From Persicitalea sp038235275 (GTDB lineage Bacteria > Bacteroidota > Bacteroidia > Cytophagales > Spirosomataceae): a stretch of 64,000 bases of DNA. Below, in pieces: positions 60,409 through 64,000 of this stretch. The position numbers were made by a program, and so were the translations under genes. The stretch spans positions 6,849-70,848 of the forward strand of contig JBBSUC010000028.1 of NCBI GenBank assembly GCA_038235275.1. Reading direction: 5' to 3'. The notes below the pieces were generated by a model, which had not been told where the DNA came from, did no database searches, and saw only the letters and a list, made by a program, of their open reading frames with translations. Numbering within the stretch: position 1 is the first letter of the stretch; each line of letters opens with the position of its first letter.

Positions 60409-61300
60409 GTGACCAAGCAAAGAAAAACTAAAATTGGGTTCATCCTGAAAGACGCCTTCCTCATTTTGCTGGGCATCGGGAGCGCAGGCATGGGTCTGAA
60501 CCGGGTGGCCGGAGCCAGGCTTCCTGATGTCCAGCAATTTTATCGACGGCGGCGCAACGGGTATCTCGATGCTGTTGAGCGAGATTTTTGGAATTCCGCT
60601 GGCGGTATTGATTCCGCTCATCAACCTGCCCTTCATCGTGATGGCTTATCGCTACATTGGCCGCACTTTTGCCATCCGCAGTGTACTGGCTATTGCGGGT
60701 TTGGCTATCTGCCTACTGGTTGTCCCCTATCCCGACGTGACGCCGGACTCCCTGCTGACGGCAGTTTTTGGCGGCTTTTTCATCGGGGCGGGCATTGGTC
60801 TGGCTATGCGGGGTGGGGCGGTGCTGGACGGCACGGAGGCGTTAGCGCTGCTGGTCAGTCGTAAGTCGCGCTTCCTGAAGGTGGGTGACGTAATCTTGAT
60901 TCTTAATGTGTTCATTTTCGCGGCGGCTGTCTTTTTCCTCAGCGTCGAATCGGCATTGTACTCGATGCTCACCTACTTTGCTGCTTTCAAGACGATCGAC
61001 TTCATCGTCAACGGCATCGAGCAATACACGGCGGTGATGATCGTTTCGCAAAAATTCAATGACATCCGGCAGAGTATTCAGGAAAAGGGCTGGGGCGTCA
61101 CGAGTCTGCAAAGCCATCAGGGCTTCGGCAAGCGCGGCGAGCAGGAACAAACCCACGATGTGCTGTACGTCATCGTCACGCGCCTGGAACTGAGTCGCCT
61201 GATGGACGCAATTTTCGATATTGATGAGCAAGCCTTTGTCAGCCAGTCGGCGCTGGAAAACGTAGACGGCGGCAAGGTCAAGAGCATGACGGTGCACTAG
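60409..61300 (+). pseudogene. YitT-family membrane protein, frameshifted by a 16-base insertion
   Basis: The N-terminal reading frame (GTG 60409) gives MTKQRKTKIGFILKDAFLIL and AGMGL, the start of YitT proteins; the rest of the family (SSNFIDGGATGISMLL, LPFIVMAYRYIGRTFAIRS, several TM helices, and a DUF2179 domain at the end) lies in the +1 frame from ATG 60527 to 61300. Removing the 16 bases 60501-60516 rejoins them as GMGLKGFLMSSNFIDGG, exactly the expected sequence. The gene is therefore interrupted by a 16-base insertion. It might still be partly expressed from 60527 without the first TM. An assembly error is possible but 16 bases is a large one. Confidence 0.8.
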
Positions 61301-61344
61301 TAGTGCGGCCTAACTTGTAATAATATAGAGTCGACGAAGAAACC

Positions 61345-61953
61345 ATGAACAAACAGAAACGCGCCTGGCTGGAATACGCATTGTGGGCGGGACTGGCTGC
61401 TTTCCTTTTCTTCACCGATGCGGGCAAATCGACCATCGTCGGCTTACAGCAACTTATCCTCAAAACTGGTCTCAGAAACGCCCCTACCGAGACGAAAATA
61501 GATGAAGCGGCGGCCTCATCTGCCTACGGCGGCTATCCCCACGATCTGTCGCTTCGCACGCTGGAAGGAGAAACCATTCAATTGAGTGAATTGCGGGGGA
61601 AAGTAGTATTTCTGAACCAATGGGCAACCTGGTGTCCGCCCTGCCGAGCCGAGATGCCCGCCATTGAGAAGCTTTACAAATCCGTGGACAAAAATAAAAT
61701 AGCCTTCGTCATGCTGTCTTTGGACGATTCCGAAGAAAAAGCCCGGAATTTTGTGCGGGAAAAAGCCTTCACCTTTCCTGTGTATCAACCCGCTGGGCCA
61801 TTGCCCGCCGCCTTTGCCTCCGAGGCCATTCCTACGACCCTGATTCTCGATTCCAAAGGACAAATCGTCCAGCGGATCGAGGGCATAGCAAACTATGATA
61901 CCGACGAATTTCGTCGATACCTGTTGAGTTTATCCGGTTCCCCCTCTGAATAA
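61345..61953 (+). CDS. TlpA-like thiol-disulfide oxidoreductase
   Basis: A 202-residue membrane-tethered thioredoxin-fold protein. One N-terminal TM (about 8-25) anchors it, with the rest in the periplasm. The active site is ATWCPPCRAEMPAIEKLY (CPPC), and SEAIPTTLILDSKG carries the cis-Pro loop. This matches the TlpA/ResA group that reduces cytochrome or other periplasmic disulfides. It stands between yitT and the DUF368 gene with small gaps; a shared operon is possible but no common pathway is evident. Confidence 0.92.
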   Translation: MNKQKRAWLEYALWAGLAAFLFFTDAGKSTIVGLQQLILKTGLRNAPTETKIDEAAASSAYGGYPHDLSLRTLEGETIQLSELRGKVVFLNQWATWCPPCRAEMPAIEKLYKSVDKNKIAFVMLSLDDSEEKARNFVREKAFTFPVYQPAGPLPAAFASEAIPTTLILDSKGQIVQRIEGIANYDTDEFRRYLLSLSGSPSE

Positions 61954-61989
61954 CCCCACCGTTTTATCCAAAAACCATTTCTTACAAAC

Positions 61990-62976
61990 ATGACTCCACA
62001 AAGAACCACCAAAGAATACCTTCTGCTGTTTTCCAAAGGCGCGGGCATGGGCGCGGCCGACGTCGTACCCGGCGTATCGGGCGGCACGATTGCCTTCATT
62101 ACCGGCATTTACGAAGAACTCTTGACCTCCATCCGGGCGATAGATGCCGAGGCGATCAAACTATTGTTCAGCTTTCGGCTGGCCGATTTCTGGCGGCACA
62201 TCAATGGTACATTTTTGCTTGTGCTGCTGTCGGGCATTGGATTCTCGGTTCTGGCGCTCTCGCGGGTGGTCTTGTATCTGCTGGCCAATCATCCCGAATT
62301 GCTTTGGTCGTTCTTTTTCGGACTCATCGTGGCCTCGGCCTGGGTGGTGGGCCGCAAAATCGACCGCTGGAGCCCGGGCGTCGTACTTTTCGGTCTAGTG
62401 GGAACGGGGATCGCCTATTTCGTAACGGTGGCGACGCCCGCCCAAACGCCCGAAGCCCACTGGTTCATCTTTTTATCCGGGGCCATTGCCATCTGCGCGA
62501 TGATTCTACCCGGTATCTCGGGTAGTTTCCTGCTCGTTTTAATGGCTAAATACGAGTTCATCCTTAACGCAGTCAAGGAGTTACGTCTGGACGTAATCGC
62601 TGTCTTCGCAGCGGGCTGTGTGGTGGGTATTCTGTCGTTTTCGCGGGTACTCAACTGGGCGCTCAAAAACTACTACGGGGCCACAATTGCCCTGCTAACG
62701 GGTTTCATGGTGGGTTCGCTGAACAAAGTGTGGCCCTGGAAGCAAACCGTAGAAACCTACACCGACCGCCACGGTGAAATAAAGCCGCTGGTGCAGCAAA
62801 ACGTGTCACCGGGAAATTACGAGTCGCTCACGGGTCAGGTATCCTTTTTGGCCTACGGGATTCTGCTGGCGGTGGCAGGATTTTTACTGGTGTATTTGGT
62901 AGATCGTTTTACGGGAGAAAACGGCTCGGGAAACACTGTGATTAAATCACATGAGACTTCTGAAAGTCTGGCTTGA
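61990..62976 (+). CDS. DUF368 (PopT-like) polyprenyl-phosphate transporter
   Basis: A 328-residue membrane protein of the DUF368 family, now linked to recycling of undecaprenyl phosphate across the inner membrane (PopT). The repeated signature appears twice: GAADVVPGVSGGTIAFITGIYEEL (about 20-43) and AMILPGISGSFLLVLMAKYEFIL (about 172-194), giving an internally duplicated fold with about nine TM helices. Recycling undecaprenyl phosphate serves peptidoglycan and glycan synthesis. Start at 61990 follows the preceding gene by 36 bases. Confidence 0.9.
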   Translation: MTPQRTTKEYLLLFSKGAGMGAADVVPGVSGGTIAFITGIYEELLTSIRAIDAEAIKLLFSFRLADFWRHINGTFLLVLLSGIGFSVLALSRVVLYLLANHPELLWSFFFGLIVASAWVVGRKIDRWSPGVVLFGLVGTGIAYFVTVATPAQTPEAHWFIFLSGAIAICAMILPGISGSFLLVLMAKYEFILNAVKELRLDVIAVFAAGCVVGILSFSRVLNWALKNYYGATIALLTGFMVGSLNKVWPWKQTVETYTDRHGEIKPLVQQNVSPGNYESLTGQVSFLAYGILLAVAGFLLVYLVDRFTGENGSGNTVIKSHETSESLA

Positions 62977-63010
62977 TAAGCGAAAGTCACTCTAAATCAA
63001 TCCAAAAATT

Positions 63011-63787
63011 ATGAATACTATCCACGATTTATTTGATTTGACCGGAAAGGTTGCCATAGTAACCGGCGGAGCCAACGGTATCGGAAAAGCCACGGCACTC
63101 ATGCTGGCCAGGGCCGGGGCCAATATCGCCATCGGCGACTTCAAGCTGGAAGACGCCCAAACCGCCGCGAAGGAAATTGAGGCATTGGGTGTGAAAGCCC
63201 TCGCCATCTCCTGCAATGTGCTCAAAGACGAGGATTTGGTTAACCTGGTGGATACCACTGTGAAGGAACTGGGTGGTGTGCATATTTTGATCAACAACGC
63301 TGGTGGCGGCGGTGGAGGGCGCGAGAATCCGTTTAAAATTACGGTGGACGATTTTAAACGCGATTTTGAGCTAAACGTATTCAGCACCTGGCGGTTGTGT
63401 CAGCTTTGTGTGCCGCACATGAAAAAGGCGGGCTACGGCTCCATCGTCTTTACTACTTCCATGTCGAGTATCAACAAAAGTCCCAACATGAGCGGCTACG
63501 CGGCTTCCAAAGCATCGGTCAACCACATGGTGGCTAACCTGGCCCACGATTTCGGGCCGGAAGTACGCATCAACGCCGTGGGACCCGGTGCCACCCGCAC
63601 GGCCGCTTTGGCGAGCGTCCTGACGCCCGAGATCGAGGCAAAAATGCTGGCCCACACGCCCATCAAGCGACTGGGAACGGCGGACGACATCGCGGGAGCG
63701 ATGCTCTATTTTGCTTCACCGGTTTCCGAATGGGTCAGCGGACAGACCATCTTCGTCAATGGCGGTGGCGAGCAGACTTTGGAGTAA
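63011..63787 (+). CDS. SDR oxidoreductase (7-alpha-hydroxysteroid dehydrogenase-like)
   Basis: A 258-residue short-chain dehydrogenase. The NAD(P) motif is VTGGANGIGKATAL (TGxxxGIG), the strand-4 motif is LINNAGGGGGG, and the catalytic residues appear in VFTTSMSS and GYAASKAS (Ser, Tyr, Lys). It ends with VSGQTIFVNGGGEQTLE. The gly-rich NNAGGGGGGRE segment is also typical of 7-alpha-HSDH-like enzymes. Substrate specificity cannot be assigned; acting on a steroid, sugar or other secondary alcohol is possible. Confidence 0.92.
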   Translation: MNTIHDLFDLTGKVAIVTGGANGIGKATALMLARAGANIAIGDFKLEDAQTAAKEIEALGVKALAISCNVLKDEDLVNLVDTTVKELGGVHILINNAGGGGGGRENPFKITVDDFKRDFELNVFSTWRLCQLCVPHMKKAGYGSIVFTTSMSSINKSPNMSGYAASKASVNHMVANLAHDFGPEVRINAVGPGATRTAALASVLTPEIEAKMLAHTPIKRLGTADDIAGAMLYFASPVSEWVSGQTIFVNGGGEQTLE

Positions 63788-63860
63788 AATGAGCGTATGC
63801 TTAAACCACTCCAAATGATTTTTATCCCTATTCTTTTCAAATTAAATTCTCAAAAGAAAA

Positions 63861-64000
63861 GGTTCTTTGACAATTTTTGTGGTTAAGTTCACATATGCAA
63901 GAAACAGATTTTTACGAGCGGTTGCTGTCGCTGCCCGATTTGGTCGTAGACCGCGTTGAGTCCTCGGCTAAGCGCATCACGCTACACTGTCACACCAGCA
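63861..64000 (+). mobile_element. Left part of an ISL3-family insertion sequence
   Basis: GGTTCTTTGACAATTTTTGT at 63861-63880 looks like the left terminal inverted repeat of an ISL3-type element (GG..TCTTTGA start), 34 bases before the transposase ATG. The 8 bases just outside (AAAGAAAA, 63853-63860) would be the expected target duplication. The element runs beyond the right edge, so its right end is unseen. It is inserted in the gap after the SDR gene without disrupting a gene here. Confidence 0.75.
63895..64000 (+). CDS. ISL3-family transposase, N-terminal fragment
   Basis: The 35 visible residues (DFYERLLSLPDLVVDRVESS, then KRITLHCHTS) match the N-terminus of ISL3 transposases, which is followed in the family by a zinc-binding and helix-turn-helix region. 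The gene is cut by the window edge. The short distance to the terminal repeat is normal for this family. Confidence 0.8.
   Translation, partial: MQETDFYERLLSLPDLVVDRVESSAKRITLHCHTS

Noticed and set aside
60409..60864. The upstream frame of yitT as an independent 151-residue gene
   Set aside because: Only its first 30 residues match YitT; after 60500 it reads Arg/Gly-rich nonsense while the real sequence continues in the next frame.

Overview
The window comes from a Bacteroidota chromosome, most likely order Cytophagales (Spirosoma/Dyadobacter-like). Supporting signs are a SusC/SusD pair with a LamG lipoprotein, a secreted protein with a type IX secretion sorting domain, ECF sigma factors paired with membrane partners, LytTR and PadR regulators, head-GIN (DUF2807) proteins, and promoters of the Bacteroidota form TTG-N20-TAnnTTTG. 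Coding density is high. I see no rRNA, tRNA or CRISPR.

Layout. 1-2787: end of a myo-inositol oxygenase gene, a sodium:solute symporter and an outer-membrane barrel. 2798-13533 (minus strand): the most unusual locus, a block of eight genes reading VWA-like lipoprotein, three-TM protein, secreted protein of unknown function, tubulin/FtsZ-like GTPase, SrfB-like actin-fold ATPase, coiled-coil protein, MotA/ZorA-like proton channel with a long tail, and MotB/OmpA-like protein. It looks like an envelope-spanning machine joining two cytomotive NTPases to an ion-driven stator. 13761-19362: housekeeping (SRPBCC, DUF2064, RidA, gltX, AIM24-like, prohibitin). 19603-23136: a lipid/glycan cassette and a GDPD-like protein. 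23329-26731: an ECF sigma factor with an anti-sigma/barrel fusion, a Rieske lipoprotein and a hemerythrin-like protein.

26768-33630: a SusC/SusD/LamG uptake locus divergent from a Tat-exported beta-propeller protein. 33721-35879: a stress locus (ECF sigma, small envelope proteins, Hsp20). 36089-37754: a LuxR-type regulator with a degenerate receiver, convergent with and overlapping a membrane LytTR protein. 38017-39354: a 56-residue peptide gene followed by an LpxL-like acyltransferase with an extra C-terminal domain. 39441-48663: polytopic membrane proteins, SGNH hydrolase, two glycosyltransferases and a 961-residue T9SS cargo. 48820-51033: acyl-CoA dehydrogenase behind a promoter straddled by two palindromic operators, then a gamma-glutamylcyclotransferase-like gene. 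51100-55235: minimal nucleotidyltransferase, head-GIN lipoprotein and a PadR-PspC operon with an operator-like palindrome at its promoter.

55529-63787: folA, nhaA, a small secreted protein, Rnk/GreA-like factor, four-helix-bundle membrane protein, DUF932-like and TerB-like proteins, a frameshifted yitT, thiol-disulfide oxidoreductase, DUF368 (PopT-like) and an SDR dehydrogenase. The window ends inside an ISL3-family insertion sequence whose left end lies at about 63861. All family assignments come from reading the sequence; no database search was run.
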